DNA of 64,000 nt from Siderastrea radians (Eukaryota > Cnidaria > Anthozoa > Scleractinia > Rhizangiidae): positions 10,303,130 through 10,367,129 of the forward strand of contig OZ024898.1 of the NCBI GenBank assembly GCA_964017195.1. The letters are read 5' to 3'. Positions 34,615 through 46,989 of the stretch are shown piece by piece. Made by a program: the position numbers and the translations under genes. Each line of letters opens with the position of its first letter. Within the stretch, counting starts at the first letter, position 1. The notes under the pieces are model-generated. The model worked only from the letters and a program-made list of their open reading frames with translations, made no database searches and had not been told where the DNA came from.

Positions 34615-37600
34615 CATTATAATTATTATTTCAAGTGGTACCTGACAGCAATATTATATTTTAGGTAATTATTAGTAAATACACTCTCATCAAATTAGAA
34701 TGTGCATACCTGCCAACCTTATAAAATCAGAAATAGGGACCACCCCCCATGCTCACCCCAGTCCTGGGGTAGTGCTCTGCCCCCACTGCCCCCCAACACT
34801 GAGCAGGATCTAGGTTGCTTTAAGGTTTTTGCATTATTTTTAAAAAATATTGCCTGTACTGTACTGTCTTAGCATTAGAATTCTCAGGTGTTGTTTAATG
34901 GTCTCAAGCACCACATGTATTGCACAAAACGATAGGATGTAGAAAAGTCATTGAAGACCCGTCTTTAACAATCCAGTTCCAAATTGTCTTTTTTTTCTTG
35001 AAAATCGGAATGTCCCGATTGTTTTAGGTTTTGAAACTCAAAAATCGGGACAATTCCCATTAAATGGGGACGGATGGCAGGTATGAACCTGTTTTACAAA
35101 ATTCTAAATAAGCCCCAGTTTTAGGTTGTAAACTTAAATATTGGGCACAATAATTATTTTTGTTCACCTTACCTCGGCCTTTTCTCTGCCACAAGTCTAC
35201 GGTTTAATTCATTTACATTATTGCAGAGTTGTCAAATTGTATAGACAAGGTACTAATTGAAAAATACCTCCACCTCATTCAATGGTTTGACAGATAAGTT
35301 GTGTGGTATAGAGCGAGGAAAAATGCGAGCAATGAGTACCGGTAAAATGTCCTTGACCATTAACTGTAAAACCACTGAATGATATTTATTATTCCACTAC
35401 AATATTTGCCTATCATTTTAAATGATTTATTCAATGAGTGATTTGAAACCGGGACACTACAGTGCAATACGCTTTCTACAGTGCAATGCACTCTCATACT
35501 CTCGTGTATGTGTTTTCTGCTTATATGATAAACTGATGCTATAGTGGAATAATAATGTACCTTGTTTACTCTTATTGATGCCCAGGGACTATTATATTAA
35601 AATCAATCTCTTTAAGTACCCATCAGTCGTGAATCAACCACTCAACCACTTAGTTGATAAATCGGTCAATCAGTCAATAAAAAAATTTGTGACTAACAGT
35701 GTTGCCAACGCGAATAACAAATGGTCCAGTAACCACTTAAGTGACTTTGATGCACAGATTATGACTCACTATGTTACTACCCCTGACTGTGATGGTAGTA
35801 AATCTTGTGGTTTAATTTGTTTTTGGTTTGATCATTAGCCTTTACACTGCATCTAATGTCACCAATGAGCAATGTTACTGATTGCCATAATCTGGTAGCA
35901 AAGAGAAACAAAAAGAAAGCCTCTTCATAAATCATTTCAGGATAGTCTGAAACCTGTCATGACATAATGAACTGACAAGAGGGGATCAGACTGTGGTGAA
36001 TCCATCATTTGAAATAGTTTTCCCTGTCAAGTGAATTCAGTCAGATAACTCCGAATCATCATTCCTGGGAAGTTAGTTGTGTGTGTGCGTGTGTGTGTGT
36101 GGGGGGGGGGGGGGGGGAGTAGGGTTACTCCCAAATAAATGCTACTCGTGTATGGATGTGTTACTGAGGGAACATAAAGTGTCTGTGGATACAGTCAAAC
36201 TAATCACCAACATCAAAATTTGCAAAAAAAAACCAAAACTATAAAACCTTATTTCAAAACTGCTCTTAAAATTTTTTATTTCAATTGATAATGTCTGCCT
36301 GGGAACATACATGTAGCTAAGAGTACAAATTTATTAACCAAATCCTTACAATAAACTGCCATATTTTTTCTGACATCAGGTTGATGGAATAAAAACCTGT
36401 ATGGAAAACAAAGCAGAGTAAATGTTTAATTATCTCAGTTGCCAAAAGTAAGCCCATGGCTTTAGGGAGGTTCTAAGGATATTTGCGCAATTTTTTCTGC
36501 GCATCAATACTGCGCACACAATTCACAACATTGGCATTATGTCATGCCGTGTCATGCACTGAGCATGCACGCTCGCATGAAAAACTACCCCAAATGTTTT
36601 AAGACACTGTAAACTGCCGCTTATAAGCCCTAGGGTGATACAACTTTGTAAAGGGTTTTGGGTGGGCTTATAAATGGAGGGGCTTATATCCGGGGGGGCT
36701 TATAAGCGGAGTAAGAAAAACGTTACGAAATGAGCCACAGTGGTGTTGATCGGAATACATTTTTAATGTACCAGTTTGTTATTAACCTTTGAAATGTCAT
36801 AATAAGTCAAATTCATTTCGATTTTAAAAACAAAATCAAAACTGCAACAACACGAACATAACCGGAACATAACAAAACAGAAGCTCAGAGTTAATCTTTG
36901 CAGTTTTCTGTGAGAGTGCTTAATATTAAGGAAACAGGGAAAACTAGAGGAGGGCTTATATCCGGGGGGGGGGCTTATTACTGGATGTATTTTTTGTTTA
37001 CAGGTGGATGGGCCTATAGCCGGGGGGGGGGCTTGTAAGTAGGCGGGCTTATAAGTGGCAGTTTACAGTATTTGTTTTGAGTTTTAAGCATGTGCATTTA
37101 AACAAGTGGCATTGAAACAATCCAAGTGGACAAAAGGTAAACTGTATTTTTAGAGATGGTTGGTCTCATGTAAATACTTATGCCAGTCTGAATTTCAGAC
37201 TGCACCAGAAATTGCACCAGTCTGAGTATACAGTGCTTTAATGAAATCAGGGTTTTACTGCCGCTGGGTATCTGAGGATGTTGTTAAACATTCTTGAGAG
37301 CTGCTCAACTTTAGTCTGAGGGGGTGTTTGCATGACACCAGTTCATTGTATGCTTTTCATTCTGATACAAGTTCACCCCAGTTCCCTCTTGCTTCTCTGT
37401 ATTTGTTACATGATTACAGCACAAAATCTCATAACAGTGCGAGCCATACCTGGGTGAGTTCATACCGGTATCATGTAAACATGGTGTAACTATTTGATTC
37501 ATTCTGCATTAAGTTAATTAACCATATAGCCATCCAGATAAATCTCACATCACCATGGAAAAAGGATTTTGTAACTTGATGAAGGGAGATTCTTAACTAC

Positions 37601-40600
37601 AGATCTCGCATTGTTCCTAGGGGATTTTTGTGGATGGTATTCTGTCATACGCTGTTTTCAGCATTTCGTGCTGCTATATGCTGCTGAATTCCACAACTGA
37701 ACATTGCGCGTGCATAGCTACTGCCAGTCCCCAACCGCACATTAAAAAGAAAATCAGTAAAACTAAGAGGAAACTAGTAAAGTTCCGATTTTTTGGCGAA
37801 TCGCCCCACCCTTCTTTAGAATCCGAAGCATGCAATTACTGTTTTTACAAAGAATAGAAGAAGTACAGCACAAAAATGTATAAAGATATGTGCTTGGCCA
37901 TCATAACTTTTATATTCATAATAAAGCAAATTTCTAGAAACTGTTGCTTCAAATTTTGCATCCTCTAAATCTATATATTTGAATGATTTTAAAACTGTTT
38001 AATTATGTTTGACTGGGTTCAGAAATTGAATGGAATCAAACACAGCTGTATATATAGGCATATTTTTGGTTAATAATTATTGTGTTCAATTACCGAACCC
38101 AAATTAACCCAATGACTGCATTCAATCCAGTTCAATTTACTGAACAGTTAGATACATGTACGTAAGCTGGGCTAATTATATAACTGATATCTTCCACGTA
38201 CCTTAACTTCACTGTAAGAAAATGCTGCATCACTGATCACTGCTGGCATATATGCCTAGAACGGAAAAAAAGGATCAGTGAAAAAAAAACACAAAACAAA
38301 ACAAATTCAGGGCTAAAAATTGGCAGTCGCCCAGTCGCCAGTGGCGATTTAAAACTGACCATGGCCACTAAAAGTCAAGGCTTAAATGCCTGATAGAGGA
38401 CTGCAAATAAAAGTTACACTGTAGTTACAATTCAAATAAATTAGACTTTCATTGGAGCATCTCTGTTTTATTTCCCCTCCTCAACTCTAAGTTCATCAAT
38501 TGAAGAAAATTTTCAGTTCTTGGAGTGCAAATTCGTGAGAGCGAGCGCCTGGCAAATTACTTTCATCCTTAAAATAATATTAACTTTATTATTTTTCTTT
38601 TGACAACATCAAATAACTAATATTGTATGTAACATACATTATTAAAGCATTCAGAATGCAATTTTTGACCAATGTGACATTAATGAACAGAAAGAATGAG
38701 TGAACAGAATAGTAATTATACTCAATGTCAATTATTAAGGGAGTCGTCATTCACTTTGCTAGCATAATGTCACTTCCAGCTTTGAAACGTTGTTGCCGAA
38801 GCTATACTTTGCTTTACTTTTGTGATCCACCTGATTCATGAGACGTACAAGTGCCTACTGTTGGAAATTTTTGCATCCACCCCTGAAAGTGTTCTTCTTT
38901 CCAGCTTTTGTGGAATCCTGACAAATGATTAATAAATCATCGCCTGAACCCCTCATTTGCAGCTATCCAAACTCTTTTAACCATTTGTCTAAAAAGTGGT
39001 TATGTCTTCCACCCTTTGCACGGTTCATTGCTATAATACAGGTAAGGTAAAGCACTTGAATATCGATCGATTGAATGAGCAACAAAATGGCAGGACCTCA
39101 TTTAAGTTTACTGGATGTTCAATCATCTCCAGTCTCCTTTGCTTAACTCAGTAAAAAGCCAGTTGCAATTAATCAAACATGTTCTAACTAATCCCAGCAG
39201 ACAATTGTCAGTTAAACAAGCCCGATTGCCTTTAGGAAGCAAAAACACATCAGTACAAATATGTCAATTGCATAAAAAAAATCCTTTGCTTACATCTGGA
39301 TCCCCCCGCCCCCCTTGGGAATACAGTGGTTTTTGAGAAAACCAAACAATGCATGCAGTATTTATTTGAACTTTCTAAAACATGAACATTCCATTATAAG
39401 TGACAAATAGTAAGAAGCACTTTCCACAATGCAGTGCTTTTATTAATAAGATCGAAAAAAATCGAGAAAAAAATGAGATCGAAAAAAATGGCAAATTGCA
39501 GTCGCCTTCTGAACTAATGCATGGTTCAATTTTGCCTGTTACCATCCCCCCACCGGGCAACCCCGGGGACAAGTCCAGCCCTCGAGTCCGGGGGTGGGGA
39601 ATTGTTTGAAGTGGTCTTGTCCTGGGGGTAGAAGAGTGGGGCAAATCGAAAATAACTTCTTGTTGTTCTTGTAAAGTACGTCACTTCTCAGTTGATATGA
39701 CGGCCCCAGACCGCGTGGAGAAGATTGCCTATTTCCAGTGAAAATCTCTAGTATTTGTAGCAGACTGTTTAGAGAAGAATAATATCTCAAAATTAAAATC
39801 TGTGTTTGACGGTATGTTTATCATAAATTGTTGGACGAATGTGCATTTGATGCGTACTCGAATGAATGGTGGTTGTCACAAACAAAGAAATATTTCTTCA
39901 GTGTGTTTATATTTATAATAAGACGACTTAAATAGACTCTATATAAAAACGGATGCACAGCTTTATGTTAACCAGAGATCTCAGTCCAGTGTTCTTATGA
40001 AACAAGCTAAGAAAAACTCCCTTAAATGCTGCCATCAATTTGTTCATGGGCCTCTTGTGCGTATGCGCTATATTTAGAATAAAACGTGGCGAAGAAAATT
40101 TCTTTACTTGCCAGCTGTATGCCAGTGCAGGTAGAGTTTTTTCTTCAGTTTTCTGTTCATGTTTTTATTATATTATGCATGTAGTGTCCTTCGTTCAATA
40201 AACTCTAGAAAAGCGTTTAAGTTCTTGTCAAAACGTCTGGTTTTGCTATTGTACGGAAATCAATATCGTCATTTAGGTTTTGTACACAAAACAAGGTATT
40301 TGTGGTCGATGAGGAGTCCCGGTGTTGGGGAATCGTCTCTTTCTGTGTGCCCGGGGGTGGGGAATAGACTGCCAAGTGAGAAAAAAAAATGCAAATCCCC
40401 GGGGGTAGGCCCGGGAAGGAGGGGATGGTAACAGGTAGAATTGAACCATGCATAATATTGAGTGATAAACAAAATTAATTCACACATAAGCTTAACTTGA
40501 GCTTAAGTGAAGCCAAATAAAATTATTGAAATTCAAGCAAACAATTCATAAGTGATAAACAAAATTAATTCACACATAAGCTTAAGTCTTGAGCTTAAGT

Positions 40601-43600
40601 GAAGCCCAATAAAATTATTGAAATTCAAGCAAACAATTCATAAGTGATAAACACAATTAATTCACACATAAGCTTAAGTCTTGAGCTTAAGTGAAGCCCA
40701 ATAAAATTATTGAAATTCAAGCAAACAATTCATAAGTGATAAACACAATTAATTCACACATAAGCTTATTGGTCTTGAGCTTAAGTGAAGCCAAATAAAA
40801 TTATTGAAATTCAAGCAAACAATTCAGAAATCAGAATAAGGGTCAAAAAATATTTAAGACCTACTTCAGTAGATACATAAGCTTAAATGAGGATGTGCTT
40901 TTTCATCGATTCGTTACTTGCATGGATTTTGGTAGGGGTTTTGCCGAGGATATTGTAAACAATGACTGGATTCAGAGTTAAAAAGAACGAGGCATATATC
41001 AATTATGTCCTGTTTTGTTATTCTTTTGTTTAGTCAATGAGTTAACATCTTGACGATTCGCGTTGGTACTTGTTTTCGCCTTTTACTTCACTGCATGCTT
41101 TCATAAGCTGTTTTCTCCTTTGCCTGGCTACACTTTGCTCCGTGAAAACAAAACACACTGGTATTCTTCAAAGCTGAGAAAAGCGGGTTATCGTCGTAAA
41201 AGTAAATAACTGGAAATATTATATTTATGACCAAAGCCAAGACAAGTTTCTCTTTGTTCGAGATAACGGGGAATTGCAAATAAGCGAGTTGAGCCAAGAC
41301 AAATTTCTCTTTGTTCGAGATAACGGGGAATTGGAAATGAGCCAGTTGAGTTGAGATAAATAAAAGCGAATTTCCCATACCGTAATATTCTGTGAAATGA
41401 TTGAAAAATTCCGAGAAACTCACCCGGGAAACTCAGCAAGCAGGTCTTCACGCTGGTTCAGTTAAAGCATCGGGCCAAAGCAATCCATATTTCTCCTCTC
41501 AATAAAGACATCCATATTCCAGTTAATAGGCATTTAGGACCGGCAGTCGAGTTTCTTTAGCCTATCTTTTCATTTCTAACGTTGAAAAGGTATCGTGTCC
41601 TCGTTCTCAGCCACGCGCGCGGCCAGATTGCGAAATCTTGTAACATGATACCATCACCTTTGCACTACCCGCTCAAATTGCGTTCCCTTTTTTCGTTTTG
41701 TTTTGGTTTGTTTCTTTTCCTCTTTTTTTCACTTTCTATGAGTAGTATTCTGAAATGACATACCGTAAAAGGTGCGGTTTAAGTTTTGACGAAAAGTTCA
41801 CTTTTGTAACAGTGCATTTTTTTTTTGTTAAACAAACTTTGCTAAAGCACGGAGATTGATTTTAACTGAACACCTTGTAACTTCATGCTGTCCTTGGCGT
41901 AAATTTCTTCTCCGTTCTCGATTACGACTTCTTTCCCCTTGATGATCTGTAGAATAAAATACAAAAACGTAGACGTAAATTATTCGGTGGTACAAAATTA
42001 TTTCCAATCACAAATAGATAAAAATCAAGAAAACTGTACCCGACATGTTTACAGTTCTCTGTTGGCGTCTCTCAGTTTTCCTCTGGCGTTGTTCTTCAGT
42101 ACCGTTCCGTCTTATTTCTAGTTGCCTTTATCTCTCTGCTGTACTGTTCCTTCGTCTTTTTCGTTTTCGTTTCCGCTCTGCTTGACCGGGTGCTTGACGC
42201 TGTTCTTCAGTGGCGTTTCTCCTTCTTTTCCGTTGTTGTTCTCTTTCTCCGTCTCTTTTCCTTCGTCTCTGCTCTTCCAGCGAAAATTGCCTCATGTAAG
42301 AATGTCATGAAATGCGACGTACGTACGTATGTATGTATGTATGTACGGCGCACGCGCCCGCGAGCCATTCCGCTTGCCATGACCATAAAAAATTACCAGC
42401 ACGCCTTTAAGTATGACTATGGGGCTCCACTCCCGCGGCCTACGGCCGCGGAGGAGTTCCGCTATGATTGCTAGTCTAAGAACAATTAAGGACTTACGCT
42501 ACTCTAGGTTATTACCAGGGTTATATTCTGTTCGTGGCACTGGCTACGTTACTCGTGATATTTGAAAATTCTTACTGATAGAATTTTCAAATATCACTCA
42601 TAGTGTAACTCACACTCAAACGATTAAATATTCTAATATGTTAACACGATAAGTAAAGGGTCAAGATAAGGTTGACAACTAACGCATAACGTAAATTGAA
42701 CTTGGTACCTTAAAAGGCTTCCAGACATTTATAAATTTCAATGTTATAATAAATTAACACCTTAACTTATAACGACTAAAATGCTGTAAAAAGACGATTC
42801 GGGATTCAACAGCTGTTGACGGTAACTTAATTGTCACTTTCTTGCAGCTACTCGCGAAACAGCGTTTATTCACGCCATCAGTACTGCTGCTATAATTCAC
42901 GAGATCTTAGTCCAGTGCAGACTGAACAGAATTCCCGGGTGTGGTTGTGCTGGGATAAAGAAACAAAGAGAAGGTAATGGCGATTGGCAGTGGGGCGGCT
43001 GCAGTGACAACATCAGGTTTGGTGAGAAGGAGACGAGACGCTTTATCCACAAACTAGAAGGAGGAAATGGTGCCAGAACGGCTTTCAACTTGCATAACAA
43101 TGAAGTAGGAAGAAAGGTGACTTTGGCTACTTTGCCAGCTTAGTATAAAATGACATATTAACATGATGTTAAATATTCTTAGTAACTCGACCTTCTGTTT
43201 TGTAACCTAGCCTTGGCTTAGAGACTTACCCTTTCCTTAAAAACGTGGCATATTGCTTGGTATCCAAGCCTTTGTTGGGAATCATGTCCTGTTTACAGGC
43301 AAGTGTTCTCAAGTGCGTTACAATGTAACGGACTGAACGTGGGTGTGAGGGAATTTCGGGCTGAAACTGCGTAATTGGCCGAAGTTATCTTTGTCCCTAG
43401 TCTCGAGCCATCTGTTTTAAGTTGCCATCGCTCTGCAGCATGTTTAGAAGCCTTATGGTAATTCAAGTTCACTGATTAAGCTCCTGACTTGGAAACTAAC
43501 CTGGAAAATAGCCCTCCTTTTTTTTCCTCACCCATGTGCATCCCAAAACTTTATGCACGCCTATTATAGACACACGTATATTAAAGAGCGAACTTAAGTT

Positions 43601-44242
43601 TAAGTCTACAAGAACAGATGTCACTGCAAATTTAAGCAATACTAGAAAAGGCGATTTCTACTTATGACTTTTACTACCGCCCCCTTTGCTTCGATCTTTA
43701 TACAGAGGCCCTAAAAGATTACGTTTTATTTATTATAGGTTATTCGATTAAGTCTTAAGAGAGAATGCAAGTGTCATGGCGTGACCGGTAGTTGTAATCT
43801 GAAAACTTGTTGGAGACAGCTGCAGCCTCTTGACGTCATCGGCTCAAAGCTCAAGCTGAAATACCGTAACGCGTTGCGAGTGCAATTCGTTAACAACAAG
43901 CTACAAGAGGAAGTAAAGAACAAAGTCAGTTCAACAAGGATGGATAAAAAGCTGGTTTACCTTGAAGCTTCTCCAGACTATTGCAAACGAAACAACATTA
44001 GAGGCTCGCCAGGAATGCTGGGAAGAACATGCAGCAGTGATGACGTCACCACGAATAGATGCAAATCTCTTTGTCACGCATGTAGTCTCAAATCTGTAAC
44101 AGTGGAACACTACAAGCAAATCAAGTGCCGATGTCAATTTGTTTGGTGTTGTAGTGTTAAATGCGATTTATGCACAAGAAAGTTTTCGGAAACAACTTGC
44201 ATCTTGAACGACAAAAAGCACAAACGTACTTCTAGAAAATGA
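30471..44242 (+). CDS. Wnt8-like: Wnt8-like secreted signalling protein (Wnt-A), five exons
   Basis: Secreted glycoprotein ligand of Frizzled/LRP receptors, acting in axial patterning. Exons: 30471-30544, 32332-32368, 33172-33328, 42848-43116 and 43739-44242. All have GT-AG borders and phases 2/0/1/0 that fit, giving 346 codons. Exon 1 encodes a signal peptide (MKLSKLILLFLVGFVS). Exon 3 has RGLQECQKQFKNEIWNC, the Wnt entry motif. Exon 4 has ATRETAFIHAIS, WQWGGCSDNIRFGE and LHNNEVGR. Exon 5 has KCHGVTGSCNLKTCW, LVYLEASPDYC and the Cys-rich end. The spacing and YLEASPDYC point to the Wnt8 subfamily. The canonical CHGxSGSC has Thr where the palmitoleoylated Ser normally lies. The 9.5-kb third intron is filled with mobile elements. 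Exon 2 (37 nt) is the least certain part, supported by splice sites and phase only. Confidence 0.9.
30890..31330 (+). repeat. Dispersed ~115-bp repeat array in Wnt-A intron 1
   Basis: Three to four units with CATTCAAATGAAAGCTACT, TTATTATGCTGTACA and GAGTCTGCGGATGAAATCC. Intron 1 (30545-32331) otherwise holds nothing recognisable. Confidence 0.8.
33393..34334. mobile_element. 942-bp TIR element in Wnt-A intron 3, 8-bp target duplication
   Basis: Starts CCCGGGG(G)nTACT and ends AGTACC...CCTTCCCGGG. TGAAACCA stands on both sides (33385-33392 and 34335-34342). An 8-bp duplication is the hAT hallmark, so a hAT-type non-autonomous element is likely. It lies 64 bases after the exon 3 donor. The interior has no coding frame. 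Confidence 0.8.
34505..34633. repeat. TTA/TTTA microsatellite
   Basis: About 110 bases of TTATTTATTTA and (ATT)n. It follows TAGATTTAGCCAAGCCTAAAAGCG (about 34488-34511), a segment that also starts the repeat at 53975. Confidence 0.9.
34705..35085. mobile_element. TIR element (381 bp) in Wnt-A intron 3
   Basis: CATACCTGCCAACC at left and GGATGGCAGGTATG at right are inverted. Inner arms pair less well (AATAGGGAC against TCGGGACAATTCCC). It is noncoding. Confidence 0.65.
35086..36605. other. Wnt-A intron 3 interior, no gene seen
   Basis: Contains a GT/G run at about 36081-36118. A segment with TTGCGCAATTTTTTCTGCGCATCAATACTGCGC (36482-36520) resembles the left part of the TTAA element at 48302-48932. 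An open frame at 35575-35838 has no known domain. Confidence 0.4.
36606..37069. mobile_element. TIR element rich in GGGCTTATA repeats
   Basis: ACTGTAAACTGCCGCTTATAAGCC at left is inverted as GGCTTATAAGTGGCAGTTTACAGT at right. Inside, GGGCTTATA(A/T)(G/C)CGG blocks recur at least five times with G runs. Confidence 0.75.
37070..39516. other. Wnt-A intron 3 interior, no gene seen
   Basis: AT-rich, with no recognisable coding or inverted-repeat element. Confidence 0.35.
39517..40453. mobile_element. TIR element (~937 bp) in Wnt-A intron 3
   Basis: ATGCATGGTTCAATTTTGCC (39517 onward), continuing TGTTACCATCCCC, is matched by its inverse ending at 40453 (GGGGATGGTAACAGG...TTGAACCATGCAT). The inner flanks carry CCCGGGGGTGGGGAA(T) blocks in both halves. 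Confidence 0.75.
40462..40826. repeat. ~90-bp tandem repeat, four copies
   Basis: Four head-to-tail copies beginning GTGATAAACA(A/C)AATTAATTC at about 40462, 40550, 40643 and 40735. Each continues through AAGCTTAAGT...GAGCTTAAGTGAAGCC and AAATTCAAGCAAACAATTCA. Differences are few, so the array is young. Confidence 0.9.
41236..41349. repeat. 57-bp tandem duplication
   Basis: GCCAAGACAAGTTTCTCTTT...GGGGAATTGCAAAT is repeated once, 57 bases on, with four to five differences. Confidence 0.85.
42319..42478. repeat. GTAC/GTAT run with GC-rich palindrome
   Basis: GTACGTACGTATGTATGT microsatellite, then CCGCGGCCTACGGCCGCGG near 42434 and TTCCGCTATGATTGC. A related arrangement (GGACGGACGG..., GCTCCGCTGACGCGCTAGCG, CTCCGCTATAATTGC) lies at 54695-54840, so both are probably right ends of one repeat family. 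Confidence 0.5.
42546..42608. repeat. Short perfect-stem hairpin before Wnt-A exon 4
   Basis: GATATTTGAAAATTCT and AGAATTTTCAAATATC pair perfectly over 16 bases around a 7-base loop. The outer flanks GTTACTC and TAGTGTAAC extend the pairing. It lies about 240 bases upstream of exon 4. It could be a tiny foldback element or a structured intronic RNA segment. Confidence 0.8.
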
Positions 44243-46118
44243 GAGCTGACCTACAACCATCGCCAGAAATGATAGGAAGGTTACTGGTCTTCTCTGTTAT
44301 TTAGCATCCCCCCCTGAACTCATCTCAATCGGGGGTTGAGTGTCAAACAGTTTTACTCCTACGAATTGGCTGGCAAAGCTGCCGCATTAAAAAAAAAAGG
44401 GGGGGGGGTCATTAAAACGTTCGTGTCCGAAATATGTTTTTTAATATCAGCTTCCGAAATCATCTTTTTTTTTCCAGTCAGCCTTCCTAACTACTTTTAG
44501 CGCCGTTTGAAGGCATGACAGATAAAATCTCTCGTAAATGCTCGTGTATAAGACGTGCATAAAAATGCGGGTGCCGTTTATATATCTAGTGTTTGAAGAG
44601 AGAGGACATTTTCTTGTATTGCAGGGGGGGCGGAGGGTAGCAAAATACACGGCAATAGAGTCAAATAGCATAACAATGTCACTACACTTGATAGTACTCA
44701 GAAGTACTTTTAATATTGCACAAAAGTGACATCCTGAAATTTAGAATATCTGAAATTGAAACTGTGGTCACGGAACGTACTAGATGAGTTCTGAGATCTG
44801 CTTGATCAGTGACAAAGCCTTAAGGTCTGCACACTAATCGTTGTAAGACAACAAATTTATTTTGGGTCTCTGTTAGGGCAACAGACTTTAGTGTTTAGAG
44901 GCTCTAAAATAAAAATTCCTTAGTGGCTTGGTTATACTGATTAAATCTACAGACGCTTGTTTACGTATTCTCTGAGCAAGCTTAAGATGGAAGTTATTTT
45001 TGGATCTCTCTATGAGAGCAACAGACTTGCACAATATGAATGACACATCACTTTAGCCCCCCCTCCCCCCAGGGGGGGGAGTGGCACAAAAAAAAGACCT
45101 CTAAAATACCTACCAAGGACAACACCCTCCATTTTAGGCTCCTGTTTAGAACAAACTCTCTAGTTTTACGTACCCTGATAACCAAGTGCTGCTATAAAAA
45201 CCGGTAACGCTCAATTAAACCTACTGGGTATTATCCCTCGTTGCCAGTTCATCGTCTACGATACGCGTGTATGCGAATCATTAAATACTTTCGACAGGAA
45301 TGAATTTTATCCTTACTTTAATAGGCTACGAGCGGTTCCCTTCAGGAGGACTGGTCGCGTTTTCAAGACAAGGGAAAGAAGCAAGTTCTGTTAGGTACTA
45401 GGTAGCATAGTACAAGTATTAGTTAGCACAGTTCTTTTGTACTGCTTCCGGGCTGCTATAGGGTACTTTTTGTAGCCTTTATGACAAAGGTATTGTTGCA
45501 AGGTACAGCAAATGCTTGCCAAGAAACTCGATTCTGGTCATAAGAGACGGAAATCGAATGACTTTCGAATGATCGCAAAAGTGCCTACTAGTTTTCGAGG
45601 ACGGGTATAGTTTTGTATATTCCTCGGTAATGTATATTATTTTTAGTCTGTCAGGTATTAAAACACCGTTACAGTTCATTTCTTTGATTTGGAGTTCTTT
45701 GGAGTTCTTTTGGGAGATCGCGTTAAAAGCACGAAGAAACGTATTCTAGTTTGGAATACATTCGATAATTTCGACATTTAGAAATGGCTAGCTTTTATTT
45801 ATTATAATAAAAGTACTGAATTTCACCGAAAATGGCCGTGTTTGTAGAGAGTTTGGGGAACGGTACAGATCGATTGGCAGCTCACAACCAATTAGCCTCC
45901 GTCCATGGGAGCGACGTTCGCTAGGAAACCTTGCACGGAACTTCTAGGGAACCTTAACTGACAGAGGTCTTGATGGTCGGTTTTCTAAGAAAATTTTGGT
46001 TGAATTTAAGTGAATTAACGTCAAGGAAAACTACTGTATTTCTGGGATGAGTTTAATTTTCTGCACAATAACTTTTTTGGTGATTTTCCGAACTCACTTT
46101 TTGACATTTCCAAAAAAT
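44243..46118. other. 3' flank of Wnt-A, no further gene
   Basis: Holds the presumed 3' UTR of Wnt-A, an A/G run at 44391-44408 and a C/G run at about 45057-45079. No clear polyadenylation signal can be singled out. Confidence 0.4.
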
Positions 46119-46260
46119 AGATGATGATGATGATGATGACGACGACGACGACGACGACGGCGACGGCGACAGCGACAACGACGACCACGACCACGACGAC
46201 CACGACGATGACCACGACGACGACCACGACGACGACCACGACGACGACGACGACGACGAC

Positions 46261-46342
<82 letters not shown>
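46119..46342. repeat. (GAT)n/(GAC)n trinucleotide repeat, ~224 bp
   Basis: GATGATGATGAC, then ~130 bases of GAC and ACGACC variants, then ~83 bases of pure GAT. The purity of the right half suggests a length-unstable microsatellite. The long Thr/Met frame across it is not a gene. Confidence 0.97.
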
Positions 46343-46917
46343 GATAGTAATTCGGAAAACTTCCCCTAACAGCAGTTAACTACACAAATTAATGACTGGC
46401 ATTTTGGGATTCTTGGAAAAGCTAATGATGGAGTATATTCTAGTAATTTGTCCTAAAAGAGAACGAAAATAGTGTATAACCCGGATGTCCCCTTAATGAC
46501 CACCCCAAAGGAAACAGTGCATGCTTTGGTTTCCTGTGACTTTGCAGCGGTTGCATAAGGGAAGACGGGCGGAACATTGCAATTGTTCGTTCGTTTGAAC
46601 GTTCGTCAAACAGGGTATATGTTCGTCAAATACCACTGCAACTGCAAAGGTACTGCCCTAAAAGGTCATGCATAACAGAAAAACATCGATCATTTTTGGA
46701 TAGAAATTTTCAAAATATTTCTCCCCCTCAATTTTACGGAAACGCTTATGCATACAAAAGTGGTAATTTATATTATGGTTATTTAGTCAACTTCTGCTAC
46801 AAAATCGAATTGCACTCACGTTTTTTCGGGCCGCCGCTCTTCTTGCGTTATGCTGCTGAAGAAAATGTTCAGTTGAAAATATTTATATAACTGAATAAAA
46901 ATTTTGAAAGAAAATTT
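46343..46917. other. No gene seen
   Basis: AT-rich. GTTCGTTCGTTTGAACGTTCGTCAAA near 46584 is a small imperfect palindrome. Confidence 0.35.
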
Positions 46918-46989
46918 GTCCTGAGCGGGATTTGAACCCACGTCCCCCCGCATACTAGTCGGGTGTGATCACCACTACACCAGCAGGAC
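46918..46989 (-). tRNA. tRNA-like gene, anticodon position AGT (Thr-type), possibly a pseudogene
   Basis: On the minus strand 72 bases fold as a tRNA: acceptor GTCCTGC/TCAGGAC with six of seven pairs, T arm GTGGG-TTCAAAT-CCCGC fully paired, and anticodon stem CCCGA/GCGGG with one mismatch around the loop CTAGTAT (T33, anticodon AGT). The A box (TGGTGTAGTGG) and B box (GGTTCAAATCC) are intact. The mismatches and the many tRNA-derived repeats in this genome leave open that it is a pseudogene or the head of a SINE. Confidence 0.6.

Noticed and set aside
40462..40826. Regularly spaced repeats that might suggest a CRISPR array
   Set aside because: The whole ~90-bp unit is repeated with no unique spacers, and the window is eukaryotic.
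46121..46369. Open frame of poly-Thr and poly-Met (and poly-Val on the other strand)
   Set aside because: Translation of a trinucleotide microsatellite.
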